The notes under the pieces were generated by a model. The model was not told the origin of the DNA and searched no databases. It was given only the letters and a program-made list of their open reading frames with translations. Below are positions 1-9,038 of a DNA stretch of 39,086 nt, one piece after another (position 1 is the stretch's first letter; every line of letters starts with the position of its first letter). Position numbers and translations under genes: made by a program. This DNA comes from Candidatus Uhrbacteria bacterium (lineage in GTDB: Bacteria; Patescibacteriota; Patescibacteriia; UBA9934; GWF2-40-263), in the NCBI GenBank assembly GCA_014239775.1, contig JAAZYG010000027.1, positions 1-39,086 on the forward strand. Direction: 5' to 3'.

Positions 1-48
1 CACAACCACTCCAAAAAATCTCTTCAAAATATTAAATCGTAAACTCAT
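1..48 (-). CDS. possible 5' end of a CDS truncated by the left window edge (MSLRFNILKRFFGVVV...)
   Basis: Reverse-strand ATG at 48..46 with 16 open codons to the edge, hydrophobic/basic N-terminus, divergent from secG; too short to identify. Confidence 0.35.
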   Translation of the reverse strand, partial: MSLRFNILKRFFGVVV

Positions 49-238
49 TTAATAAGTATTATTTAATAAAATTATAACATGTATACTAGTATCCTGCATG
101 AATAAAACACACCTCATAAACAATAAATAAAAAATAAACACAAACAACACATACCACCACCCTTATACCCCTTTATAATTCCATACTTTAATTATTTCTT
201 TTAAACAATACGTATAATTTTCTACAACCATGTCTCCA

Positions 239-267
239 TTGACTAAAAACCATGATTTTGCTAGACT
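239..267 (+). promoter_or_regulatory. putative sigma70-like promoter for secG (TTGACT-17 bp-TAGACT)
   Basis: TTGACT 239-244, TAGACT 262-267, 17-bp spacer; predicted start only about 3 nt before ATG 277. Confidence 0.45.
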
Positions 268-276
268 TTTTCCGTT

Positions 277-498
277 ATGAATACAGAAATAATATTAAAC
301 ATCTCACAAATTATTTTAGCTATATTGCTGATGATAACCATAATGATCCAATCTAAAGGTACTGGCCTTGGTGCAGCATTTGGTGGAGGTGGAAACGTGT
401 ACCGCACAAAACGTGGTGCTGAAAAAAAACTGTTTCAACTTACTATAATTTTTGCAATTTTATTTTTTGGTGTTGCACTAGTAAACGCACTTGTTTAG
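277..498 (+). CDS. secG: preprotein translocase subunit SecG
   Basis: 73 aa, two TM segments, SecG-like 'IQSKGTGLGAAFGGGGN' loop. Confidence 0.9.
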   Translation: MNTEIILNISQIILAILLMITIMIQSKGTGLGAAFGGGGNVYRTKRGAEKKLFQLTIIFAILFFGVALVNALV

Positions 499-595
499 AA
501 TAAAAATAGCGTTTTTCAAATATTTTTAGAAAGATATCAAAAAATTCTTTTCCAAAAACAAATCAGAAAGAAAAAATCACCCAAAGGACCTAACT

Positions 596-2419
596 ATGGC
601 CCAAGTTTTTTCTGTAACCAAAACAAAAAAAGTGCCATCATTCAGACAATGGAAACAATTATCTAATGTAATATCAAAAACAGAATCAAACATACTTACA
701 ATATCAATTTCATTAATTATACTTTCAATGTTTGCATTGCTTGGTTTGTTCGCAACATCAAACAGAATAGAAATACCAACACTAGGCGGAGAATATACAG
801 AGGCGCTTGTTGGTGAGCCTCAATTTATAAACCCACTTTATGCATCATCAAATGATGTAGATGCAGACATTGCTTCATTGATTTACTCAGGACTTTTAAA
901 ATTAGACCCGAACGATGGTCTGACAAATGATCTTGCATCAGAAATAAACATAAATGAAGACCAAACAGTATATACAATAACAATAAGAGACGACGCAAAA
1001 TTTCATAACGGAGACGAAGTAATGGCACGTGATGTCGTATTTACAATTAATGCAATTCAAAATTCATCCTACAGAAGTCCGCTAGCACACAAATTTAAAG
1101 ATGTAAGCATTGTCCAAGAAGATGATAAAATAATATCTTTTATTCTTGAAAGTTCAAATGTAAATTTTAAAAATGCATTAACAACAGGAATACTTCCAGC
1201 AGGACTTTGGGCAGAAATACTTCCACAAAACACACCTCTTGCAGCACTAAACCTACAACCAATTGGAAGTGGTCCATATAAATTTTTAGAATTTACAAAA
1301 GATAAAAAAGGATCAATTTTGTCATATACACTTAAAGCATACAGTGGTTATTATAATGAAAGCGCCAAACTACAGAACTTGACCTTTAAATTTTATCCTG
1401 ATACTTTTGCAGCCTTTGATGCCCTAAAAAATAAGCATGTTGAAGGAATTAATCTAGTGCCTTTCACAGAAATAGAAGACATACAACAAAACAAAAACCT
1501 CAACATACATCAACCTTACATACCAAAACAAACAACGTTGTTCTTTAACCAAAAAACAAACGAAACACTTAAAGATCTTAGTGTTCGATCTGCAATAGCA
1601 GCATCAATTGATAAAACAGGTGTGTTAAATGATGTACTAAAAGGAAACGAACGAATATCAAATACACCATTATTACCTGGTCAATATGGTTATGATGAAT
1701 TATTAAAAGGAATCGTATTTGATCTAGCAAAAGCAAACTCAACTCTTGATGAAGCAGGCTATAAATTAGCTGAAAATAAAATTAGGTTATTAAAAAATAC
1801 AGAAATAGAGAAAAAAGAAGATGACACAGAGGATGTAAATGTAGAAACAGATGCTTCTGAAGAAAATAATGAAAATACAACCGCAGAGGAAATCAAAGAA
1901 GACAACAAAACATTGTCTTTTACACTTACCACAATAGATAGTGAAGAATATATTTTAGTTGCAAAAAAACTAAAAGAACAAATCGAACAAACCGGTATCA
2001 AGATAGAGATAATAACAGTGCCTTCTGAAATATTCTTCTCTGAAATAATAGAAACAAGAAATTTTGAATTACTGCTAAGTGCAATAATGATGGATCAAAA
2101 TGCAAACCTAACACCATTTTGGCATTCTTCTAAATCACAAACTGGCTTAAATGTAACTGATTATAAAAATGATGATGTGGATATATTATTAGATGAATTA
2201 AAAGAAACAACAGACGAAACGAAAAAAATAGAGTCTTTAAGAAAAATACAAGAACAAATCCTACTAGATATCCCGGCAGTATTCTTATACCAATCAGCAT
2301 ATACATACGCCACGCCAAAAAAGATACAAAATGTTATAATAGAATCAATCACACAACCATCTGACAGATTCATGCATATAACAGATTGGTATCTAAAAAC
2401 AAAAAAGGTATTCAAATAA
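596..2419 (+). CDS. ABC transporter solute-binding protein, peptide/oligopeptide family (SBP_bac_5-like), N-terminal membrane anchor
   Basis: 'GGEYTEALVGEPQFINPLYASSNDVDADIASLIYSGLLKLD' and 'FHNGDEVMARDVVFTINAI' are typical of family 5 SBPs; acidic insert 'EKKEDDTEDVNVETDASEENNENTTAEEIKEDN'. Confidence 0.88.
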   Translation: MAQVFSVTKTKKVPSFRQWKQLSNVISKTESNILTISISLIILSMFALLGLFATSNRIEIPTLGGEYTEALVGEPQFINPLYASSNDVDADIASLIYSGLLKLDPNDGLTNDLASEININEDQTVYTITIRDDAKFHNGDEVMARDVVFTINAIQNSSYRSPLAHKFKDVSIVQEDDKIISFILESSNVNFKNALTTGILPAGLWAEILPQNTPLAALNLQPIGSGPYKFLEFTKDKKGSILSYTLKAYSGYYNESAKLQNLTFKFYPDTFAAFDALKNKHVEGINLVPFTEIEDIQQNKNLNIHQPYIPKQTTLFFNQKTNETLKDLSVRSAIAASIDKTGVLNDVLKGNERISNTPLLPGQYGYDELLKGIVFDLAKANSTLDEAGYKLAENKIRLLKNTEIEKKEDDTEDVNVETDASEENNENTTAEEIKEDNKTLSFTLTTIDSEEYILVAKKLKEQIEQTGIKIEIITVPSEIFFSEIIETRNFELLLSAIMMDQNANLTPFWHSSKSQTGLNVTDYKNDDVDILLDELKETTDETKKIESLRKIQEQILLDIPAVFLYQSAYTYATPKKIQNVIIESITQPSDRFMHITDWYLKTKKVFK

Positions 2420-2573
2420 ATATAAATACGCGCTTTTTTCTGGATGCAGAACAATTTGCATCTTAAAAAGATCACGTACCTAACACAAATCAAGAGAGAG
2501 AATTTAGTTCCTTAACAATTGAATACTTTAATTAGAAAACTAAATAGAATAAAAATATTTTTAAATTTAAATT

Positions 2574-4379
2574 ATGAATAATAAAAAACCAGGTCCCAGA
2601 AAGTCTTCTTCACGCAACACGCGTTCAAAGTCGACATTCAAAGGACGTGTATTTCGTGCAGAAAATTCAAAACCAAAAATGACTGCTCGCACGCAAACAA
2701 AAACAATCAGAACACCAGGAGGAGATAAACTAAAAATCATAGTACTTGGTGGTTGTGAAGAAGTTGGAAGAAACTGTACTCTACTGGAGTATAAAAATGA
2801 TATTATTATCATTGACATGGGTCTGCAATTTCCAGAAGAAAACATGCCAGGAATCGATTACATAATTCCAAACATGTCTTACTTAAAAGGTAAGGAGAAA
2901 AAAATAAAAGGCGTAATTATTACACATGGTCACTACGATCACATAGGTGCCATACCTCATACAATTCCAAATATTGGAAATCCAACAGTGTATGCATTAC
3001 CAATGTCTGCTGCAATTATTAAAAAGCGTCAAGAGGATTACCATACAACACCATTAAACCTAAAAGTGACAAAAGCAACTGATGTGCTAAAACTTGGATC
3101 CTTCAAGGTTTCATTTTTTCACATTAACCACAACATTCCTGATTCAGTAGGTATCGTGATTGAAACACCTGTAGGAGTAGTGTGTCATACAGGAGACTGG
3201 AAGTTCGACTTTCATCCTGCAGGAACAGAACATGCAGACTTCCAAAGAATTGCTGAAATTGGAAAAAATGGCGTACTTTGTTTAATGGGAGACTCAACAA
3301 ATGCAAACGTTGAAGGACACCAAATATCTGAAAAAATTATTGGTGAAGAATTAGAACGTATTGTAGAAAAAGCAAAAGGGCGTGTCATTGTAGGAACATT
3401 TGCTTCCCTTTTGTCTCGTGTAAAACAAATTATTGAAGCAGCAGAAAAGCTTGGTAAAAAAGTTGCAATTGATGGTTACTCCATGAAAACAAATGTTGAA
3501 GTTGCAAAACAACTAGGCTTTATAAAATGTGCACAATCAACCCTAATAAAACCAGAACAAATGGATGGATATCCTGATAATAAAATTGTTCTTATTTGTA
3601 CCGGTGCTCAAGGTGAAAAAAATGCAGCTCTAAACAGAATTGCAAATAACGACCACAGATCTGTAAAGGTAAGGAAAACAGATACGATAATATTTTCAAG
3701 TTCTGTAATTCCAGGAAATGAACAGTCTGTACAACGCTTAATGGATACCTTATACAGAAAAGGTCCGAAAGTTATAAACTATAAAATGATGGATGTGCAC
3801 GCTGGTGGTCATGCTAAAAAAGAAGACATCAAGTTAATGCTTGCATTATTTAAACCAAAATACTATGTACCTATTGAAGGAAACCATTTCCTTCTACGTG
3901 AAAATGCATCTGTCGCACACTCAATGGGGTGGGAAGAAAATAAAGTTTTTGTTGTAGACAATGGTCAAATCATGGAATTTTGGAAAGGTGGTGGAAAAAA
4001 GACTGACCAAAAAGTTCCAACAGACTATGTGTTTGTTGATGGTCTAGGTGTAGGTGACGTTTCACAAGTTGTACTACGTGATCGTAATGTTCTTGCAGAA
4101 GATGGAATGCTAGTTGTAATAGTGAGAATAGAAAGGCGTACAGGCAAACTAGTTGGTTCACCTGATATTATAAGCCGCGGATTCATCTTCATGAAAGAAA
4201 ATAAAAAACTTATAGAAGATACACGAAAGAAAGTTAGGCAGTTAGTAACAAATAAAGATAAAAAATCTGCAGCTGACACAAAATACATTCGTGAACAAAT
4301 AAGAGACGGTATCGGTTCATTTTTATACAAAAAAACTGAACGTCGCCCAATGATCTTACCTGTAATTATAGAAGTATAA
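2574..4379 (+). CDS. rnj: ribonuclease J (MBL-fold RNase with beta-CASP domain)
   Basis: 'ITHGHYDHIGAIPH' MBL motif, 'HTGDWKFD', 'GDSTNANVEGHQ', 'MDVHAGGHAKKEDIKLML'; basic N-terminal extension. Confidence 0.93.
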   Translation: MNNKKPGPRKSSSRNTRSKSTFKGRVFRAENSKPKMTARTQTKTIRTPGGDKLKIIVLGGCEEVGRNCTLLEYKNDIIIIDMGLQFPEENMPGIDYIIPNMSYLKGKEKKIKGVIITHGHYDHIGAIPHTIPNIGNPTVYALPMSAAIIKKRQEDYHTTPLNLKVTKATDVLKLGSFKVSFFHINHNIPDSVGIVIETPVGVVCHTGDWKFDFHPAGTEHADFQRIAEIGKNGVLCLMGDSTNANVEGHQISEKIIGEELERIVEKAKGRVIVGTFASLLSRVKQIIEAAEKLGKKVAIDGYSMKTNVEVAKQLGFIKCAQSTLIKPEQMDGYPDNKIVLICTGAQGEKNAALNRIANNDHRSVKVRKTDTIIFSSSVIPGNEQSVQRLMDTLYRKGPKVINYKMMDVHAGGHAKKEDIKLMLALFKPKYYVPIEGNHFLLRENASVAHSMGWEENKVFVVDNGQIMEFWKGGGKKTDQKVPTDYVFVDGLGVGDVSQVVLRDRNVLAEDGMLVVIVRIERRTGKLVGSPDIISRGFIFMKENKKLIEDTRKKVRQLVTNKDKKSAADTKYIREQIRDGIGSFLYKKTERRPMILPVIIEV

Positions 4380-4411
4380 AAAACACCCTCGCTCAAGCGG
4401 GGGTGTTTTCA
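4378..4411 (+). terminator. intrinsic terminator after RNase J
   Basis: AAACACCCTCGCT-CA-AGCGGGGGTGTTT hairpin followed by TTTTC. Confidence 0.85.
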
Positions 4412-4425
4412 TTTTAAGTACGCTT

Positions 4426-4434
4426 TGATACTAT
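4426..4434 (+). promoter_or_regulatory. putative extended -10 (TGaTACTAT) for trpS
   Basis: Located between the rnj terminator and ATG 4444; predicted start about 3 nt before the ATG. Confidence 0.35.
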
Positions 4435-4443
4435 TACGCACAT

Positions 4444-5430
4444 ATGGCAAGAGTACTTACAGCACTACAACCAACAGGAATACTACATCTTGGAAATTAC
4501 TTTGGTGCAATAGAACCATTTGTAACACTCCAAAATAATAATAACGAGAATATATTATTTGCAGTTGACTATCACGCAATTACAGTACAGCAGGATCCAA
4601 AAATGTTAAAAAATAACATCATGTTTGCAATAGCAACATACATTGCTGCTGGAGTAGATCCAAAAAAGACAATCTTGTTTCAACAATCACGCGTAAAACA
4701 ACACTCAGAACTATGTTGGATTTTAAATTGTATAGCATCAATGGGCGAACTGGAAAGAATGACACAATACAAAGATAAAGCTAATAAAAAGAATACTTCA
4801 ACAACAGTGGGTCTATTTGATTATCCGGTGTTAATGGCTGCTGATATCCTTTTATATGACACAGAAATCGTTCCAGTAGGAGCTGACCAGAAACAACATG
4901 TAGAGCTTGCACGTGACCTTGCACAGAGGTTTAATAATAAGTTTGGTAAAACTTTTACAGTACCTAAAGTAGAAATCAGAAAAGAAGGTTCACGAATAAT
5001 GGGACTAGACGATCCTAAATATAAAATGTCAAAATCTGCCCCAAGTCCAAAAAATTATATTTCCCTTATGGATGATAAGAAGACTGTACAAAAAAAGATA
5101 TCAAGCGCTACAACAGACTCAAACAGAGAAATCAAGTACGATAAATCAAGAAAGGGTTTAGCTAACCTAATGACAATATACTCATTGATCACAGGTCAAA
5201 GCTATAGAGAAATAGAACGTATATATAACAATAAAGGATATCAGGAATTTAAATACGATCTAACAAAACACACAAACAACTTTCTATCTCCACTGCAAGA
5301 TAAAATCAAAATTAATCTAGAAAATAAAAGTAACATAGTAAAAGTACTAGATAAAAATGCAAAAAAAGCAGAAAAAATTGCCGAAGAGAAAATGAAGATA
5401 GTTCGCAAACAACTTGGAATAACCATTTAA
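4444..5430 (+). CDS. trpS: tryptophanyl-tRNA synthetase
   Basis: 'LQPTGILHLGNYFGAI', 'FQQSRVKQHSELCWILNCIASMGELERMTQYKDK', 'YKMSKSAPS'. Confidence 0.95.
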   Translation: MARVLTALQPTGILHLGNYFGAIEPFVTLQNNNNENILFAVDYHAITVQQDPKMLKNNIMFAIATYIAAGVDPKKTILFQQSRVKQHSELCWILNCIASMGELERMTQYKDKANKKNTSTTVGLFDYPVLMAADILLYDTEIVPVGADQKQHVELARDLAQRFNNKFGKTFTVPKVEIRKEGSRIMGLDDPKYKMSKSAPSPKNYISLMDDKKTVQKKISSATTDSNREIKYDKSRKGLANLMTIYSLITGQSYREIERIYNNKGYQEFKYDLTKHTNNFLSPLQDKIKINLENKSNIVKVLDKNAKKAEKIAEEKMKIVRKQLGITI

Positions 5431-5459
5431 AATAAGCTCGATATGAGCTTATTTTTTTT
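5429..5459 (+). terminator. intrinsic terminator after trpS
   Basis: AATAAGCTC-gata-tGAGCTTATT followed by a T-tract. Confidence 0.85.
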
Positions 5460-5476
5460 ATGTGTATAACAAACCC

Positions 5477-5505
5477 TTGACACCTTAATTCCACTCGTGT
5501 AGAAT
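5477..5505 (+). promoter_or_regulatory. sigma70-like promoter TTGACA-17 bp-TAGAAT
   Basis: Perfect -35 TTGACA 5477-5482, TAGAAT 5500-5505, 17-bp spacer. Confidence 0.8.
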
Positions 5506-5544
5506 TCGCGCTTGTCAGCCTATATTTAAAGAAAGGAGGGGGGC

Positions 5545-5886
5545 ATGACTAGCTTGAAATTTGTAATTGTATTCTTAGGAGTACTCACATCCATTACACC
5601 CATTACATACAGTATTGTTAACTGGGAGACAGAGACAGAGACAAACAAAACCGTTCTTGTAGACAACATTGAATGGCAGGTAATTGATTCTGAGGATCTA
5701 CCAAATGGAATTTATTCTGTTGAAAAGATCCTGTCTGATCAGGGGGCACTGGTTGAAAAATTCAACTTTGGTGGTGTGCGGCACTTCTTAGTCCAAGGTT
5801 TAAACTATGTTAATGTTGGACAAAACTTTCAACAACTAACAATTGATGAACCTGCATCAATAAACATCGCTGATTCAGCACTCTAG
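5545..5886 (+). CDS. small secreted or membrane-anchored protein of unknown function
   Basis: 113 aa with N-terminal signal/TM; strong SD 'AAAGGAGGGGGG' upstream; own promoter and terminator. Confidence 0.8.
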   Translation: MTSLKFVIVFLGVLTSITPITYSIVNWETETETNKTVLVDNIEWQVIDSEDLPNGIYSVEKILSDQGALVEKFNFGGVRHFLVQGLNYVNVGQNFQQLTIDEPASINIADSAL

Positions 5887-5912
5887 CATCTCAAACTGAG
5901 ATGCTTTTTTAT
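5885..5912 (+). terminator. intrinsic terminator
   Basis: AGCATCTCA-aac-TGAGATGCT + TTTTTT. Confidence 0.85.
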
Positions 5913-5944
5913 TAAAACTATAAAAAATAAATAAATAACATATA

Positions 5945-5973
5945 TTGACAAATCACCTTATTTTTGCTATTAT
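5945..5973 (+). promoter_or_regulatory. promoter of rnpB (TTGACA-17 bp-TATTAT)
   Basis: TTGACA 5945-5950 and TATTAT 5968-5973; predicted start coincides with the RNase P P1 5' strand at about 5979. Confidence 0.85.
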
Positions 5974-5978
5974 TTTCC

Positions 5979-6413
5979 TGTTCTAGGAGTGTCGGGTGAT
6001 TGCGTTATTGGAAACAATACCGAGGAAAGTCCGAACACCTCTTGTACTGCAAAGCACAAGAACAAAGAAAGTCGTTAACGACGACCGAGTATAAGAATCA
6101 GTAATCGAGGAATTGGTTTACTTATTCCTCAATTACTGAATCAAAGCCTAGGGAAAGTGCCACAGAGACTATACTAACCAACACCTAGTGTTGGTAAAAC
6201 GTGAAAAGTGATGTGAGGTACCTGTCATTTATGAACAGATGCTACACATCTCGCTCTATGGTGACATAGATGCGTGGCAAACCCTTTCTGGTGTAAGAGC
6301 AAATTTGGTAGCTCGCATGAGCTTAATGGCAACATTAAGCCTAGATAGATAATCACCTCCTTCTTGTTTACAAGGAGAAGACAAAATTCGGCTTACAGAC
6401 ACGTCCTAGAACA
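5979..6413 (+). ncRNA. rnpB: RNase P RNA (bacterial, type A-like)
   Basis: P1 pairing TGTTCTAGGA (5979-5988) with TCCTAGAACA (6404-6413); 'GAGGAAAGTCCGAACACC', 'GGGAAAGTGCCACAGAGA', 'GGCAAACCC', 'TTCGGCTTACAGAC' conserved regions; long P12-like hairpin 'AATCAGTAATCGAGGAAT...ATTCCTCAATTACTGAATC'. Confidence 0.95.
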
Positions 6414-6460
6414 AGACCTTGCGCTACAAATAATAAATAAATATTTGTAACTTGAGGTCT

Positions 6461-6490
6461 AAAAATCCTCGTCAAAACGAGGGTTTTTTG
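6461..6490 (+). terminator. intrinsic terminator downstream of rnpB
   Basis: AAAAATCCTCGT-caaa-ACGAGGGTTTTTT. Confidence 0.85.
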
Positions 6491-6501
6491 ATAGCATTAT
6501 C

Positions 6502-7929
6502 ATGACTATGAAGAAATCAGAACTAGTTTTTACACTAACATTAGTACCCATTGATTTACTTTCTTTATTTGCTGCAGCATCAACTGCATATTATTTAAGA
6601 TTTCATCCTTATTTCACAGATATAAGACCAATAATTTTTGATCTAAGATTTGAACCCTATTTAAAAGTTATCATACCTATTATATTAATATGGATTTTTG
6701 TTTTTGCAATCACCGGACTGTATACAACAAAAAGAATTTCAATAGCATCAGAACTTACAAAAATAGGATTAGCATGTTCAAGTTCAATGGCACTTGTTTT
6801 TGCAATATCCTTTTTCTCAAGAATACTTTTTGAATCAAGATTTATAGCACTTGCAGCATGGATACTTTCAATAGTATTTGTATCTACATCACGACTTTTT
6901 ATAAGAGGACTCCAAAGATCCCTACTCAAATTCGACATAGGAACAAAACGCATAATTATCATAGGTAAAAATCAGACAGCCCAAGCTTTAATAGAAGAAT
7001 TCAACAAGAAAACAAGACTTGGTTTTAAGATTATTGGACAATATAAAAAATTTGACAAGTCAATTGCAACCAAAATAAAACGCTTAAAAAAAGAAGATAA
7101 AATTGATGAAATTATTCTTGCCGACCCATCTGTAAGCAAAGAAATTGCACTAGAAATAATCACACTTACAGATACAGAACATCTTGGATTTAAATATTCT
7201 GCAGATATGTTTACTGCTGCAGTTGGAAAATCTGTAATACACACATATGCTGGTATACCTATAATCGAAGTAAGTAAAACACCACTAGATGGATGGGGTG
7301 CGATATACAAAAGACTGTTTGATATAACAGGTGCATTAATACTGATAATATTATCCCTGCCAATACAGATAATAGTAGCTGTGGCACTTTTCATTGAACA
7401 ACCTGGAAATATTTTATTCTCCAGAACATCAGATGGTAAAAAAACACAACGAGTTGGACAAGGTGGAAAAACATTTTATTACTTCAAATTTAGATCAATG
7501 ATAAAAAACGCTCATAAGTTACGATTTGATAAAGAATTTATCGAAAAATATGGCAACGAACGAGAAGGCTCACCTTTGTTTAAATTAAAAAATGACCCAC
7601 GCATAACACCTGTAGGAAAATTTATAAGAAAATACAGCATTGATGAAATTCCAGAATTTTATTCTGTACTGATTGGAAATATGTCACTAGTTGGACCAAG
7701 ACCTCATCTACCAGAAGAAGTAAAAACATACAAAGATACACAAAAAAAGGTACTTACAATAAAACCTGGAATTACTGGATTATCACAAATCAGTGGACGA
7801 GCAGATCTTGACTTTAGCGATGAGGTTAGGCTAGATACATATTATATTGAACATTGGGGTCCTTGGTTGGATTTTTACATCCTACTTAAAACTCCATTGG
7901 TTGTTTTATTCAGAAAGGGGGCGTACTAA
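6502..7929 (+). CDS. polyprenyl-phosphate sugar-1-phosphate transferase (WcaJ/PssY-like, CoA_binding_3 + Bac_transf)
   Basis: N-terminal TM bundle; 'KRLFDITGALILIILSLPI', 'SIDEIPEFYSVLIGNMSLVGPRPHLPEEV', 'KPGITGLSQISGRADLDF'. Confidence 0.93.
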   Translation: MTMKKSELVFTLTLVPIDLLSLFAAASTAYYLRFHPYFTDIRPIIFDLRFEPYLKVIIPIILIWIFVFAITGLYTTKRISIASELTKIGLACSSSMALVFAISFFSRILFESRFIALAAWILSIVFVSTSRLFIRGLQRSLLKFDIGTKRIIIIGKNQTAQALIEEFNKKTRLGFKIIGQYKKFDKSIATKIKRLKKEDKIDEIILADPSVSKEIALEIITLTDTEHLGFKYSADMFTAAVGKSVIHTYAGIPIIEVSKTPLDGWGAIYKRLFDITGALILIILSLPIQIIVAVALFIEQPGNILFSRTSDGKKTQRVGQGGKTFYYFKFRSMIKNAHKLRFDKEFIEKYGNEREGSPLFKLKNDPRITPVGKFIRKYSIDEIPEFYSVLIGNMSLVGPRPHLPEEVKTYKDTQKKVLTIKPGITGLSQISGRADLDFSDEVRLDTYYIEHWGPWLDFYILLKTPLVVLFRKGAY

Positions 7930-7935
7930 ACAAAC

Positions 7936-9036
7936 ATGAAGATCGCACTCATTCACGACTATCTTATTCAAGACGGTGGTGCAGAAAAGGTATTAGATGT
8001 ATTTCAAGAAATCTGGCCTGAAGCACCGACATTTACACTGTTTTTTGACCCAAAGAAACTACCAACATTTGCTGGTAGGGATATTCGCACATCTTTTTTA
8101 CAAAAGATGCCTTTATCAAAATCGAAATACCAGTGGTACATAACCCTAATGCCTGTTGCCACAGAACATTATGACCTGTCTGAATTCGATGTTGTGCTTT
8201 CCTCAACAAGTGCATTTGCAAAAGGAGTAATAACAAGACAAGACGCACTGCATATATGCTATTGCCACACTCCCACAAGATACCTATGGTCTGATACACA
8301 CAGCTATGTATCTGAACTTAAAATACCAAAAATTATAAAGACACTCCTACCACCAATTTTATCCAAATTGCGCATTTGGGATAAACAAGCATCGGATCGC
8401 GTAGATGCTTTTATTGCAAACTCTCAAACAGTCAATCAAAGAATACAAAAATACTACAGAAGACAATCAGACATAATTCACCCACCGATTGATACACATA
8501 GATTTAATATTTCCAATAAAGAAAAAACGTATTTTTTAACTGGGGGAAGACTTGTTGCGTACAAAAGATTTGATCTGGTTGTTACAGCAGCAAATAAAAC
8601 AGGAATTAAAGTAAAAATATTCGGAACAGGCCCGGTAGAAAAAGAATTAAGAAAAATAGCAAAATCTAACATAGAATTTTTAGGTAAAATTTCAAATTCA
8701 AAACAAAATGAAATATACGCAAACGCAAAAGCATTTATACATCCACAAGAAGAAGATTTTGGTATTACACCAATAGAATCAATGGCGGCTGGTCGTCCTG
8801 TTATTGCATATAAAAAAGGTGGTGCTTCAGAAACAGTCATAGAGGGATTAAGCGGAGAATTTTTCGAAGAACAAAGTTGGGAAGAACTAGCAGACCATAT
8901 GATTAGATTTGATGACTCAAAATATAACCCTGTTTTAATAAAGGATTATGCAAATAAATTTAGTCGCGAAAGATTTAAATCTGAAATAAAAAACTTTATT
9001 GACTCAAAATGGAATAACAAAAATACAGAATTCTAA
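7936..9036 (+). CDS. glycosyltransferase family 4 (WbaZ-like)
   Basis: 'LIHDYLIQDGGAEKVLDVF', 'ICYCHTPTRYLWSD', 'FIHPQEEDFGITPIESMAAGRPVIAYKKGG'. Confidence 0.9.
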   Translation: MKIALIHDYLIQDGGAEKVLDVFQEIWPEAPTFTLFFDPKKLPTFAGRDIRTSFLQKMPLSKSKYQWYITLMPVATEHYDLSEFDVVLSSTSAFAKGVITRQDALHICYCHTPTRYLWSDTHSYVSELKIPKIIKTLLPPILSKLRIWDKQASDRVDAFIANSQTVNQRIQKYYRRQSDIIHPPIDTHRFNISNKEKTYFLTGGRLVAYKRFDLVVTAANKTGIKVKIFGTGPVEKELRKIAKSNIEFLGKISNSKQNEIYANAKAFIHPQEEDFGITPIESMAAGRPVIAYKKGGASETVIEGLSGEFFEEQSWEELADHMIRFDDSKYNPVLIKDYANKFSRERFKSEIKNFIDSKWNNKNTEF

Positions 9037-9038
9037 TT

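Noticed and set aside
825-1028. Antisense ORFs in the track (e.g. 825-1028, 1759-2001, 4025-4396, 6972-7394, 8033-8299, 10975-11379, 26603-26956, 30655-31083, 34788-35108)
   Set aside because: Each lies opposite a strongly conserved CDS and shows low-complexity or mirror-image composition with no family signal.
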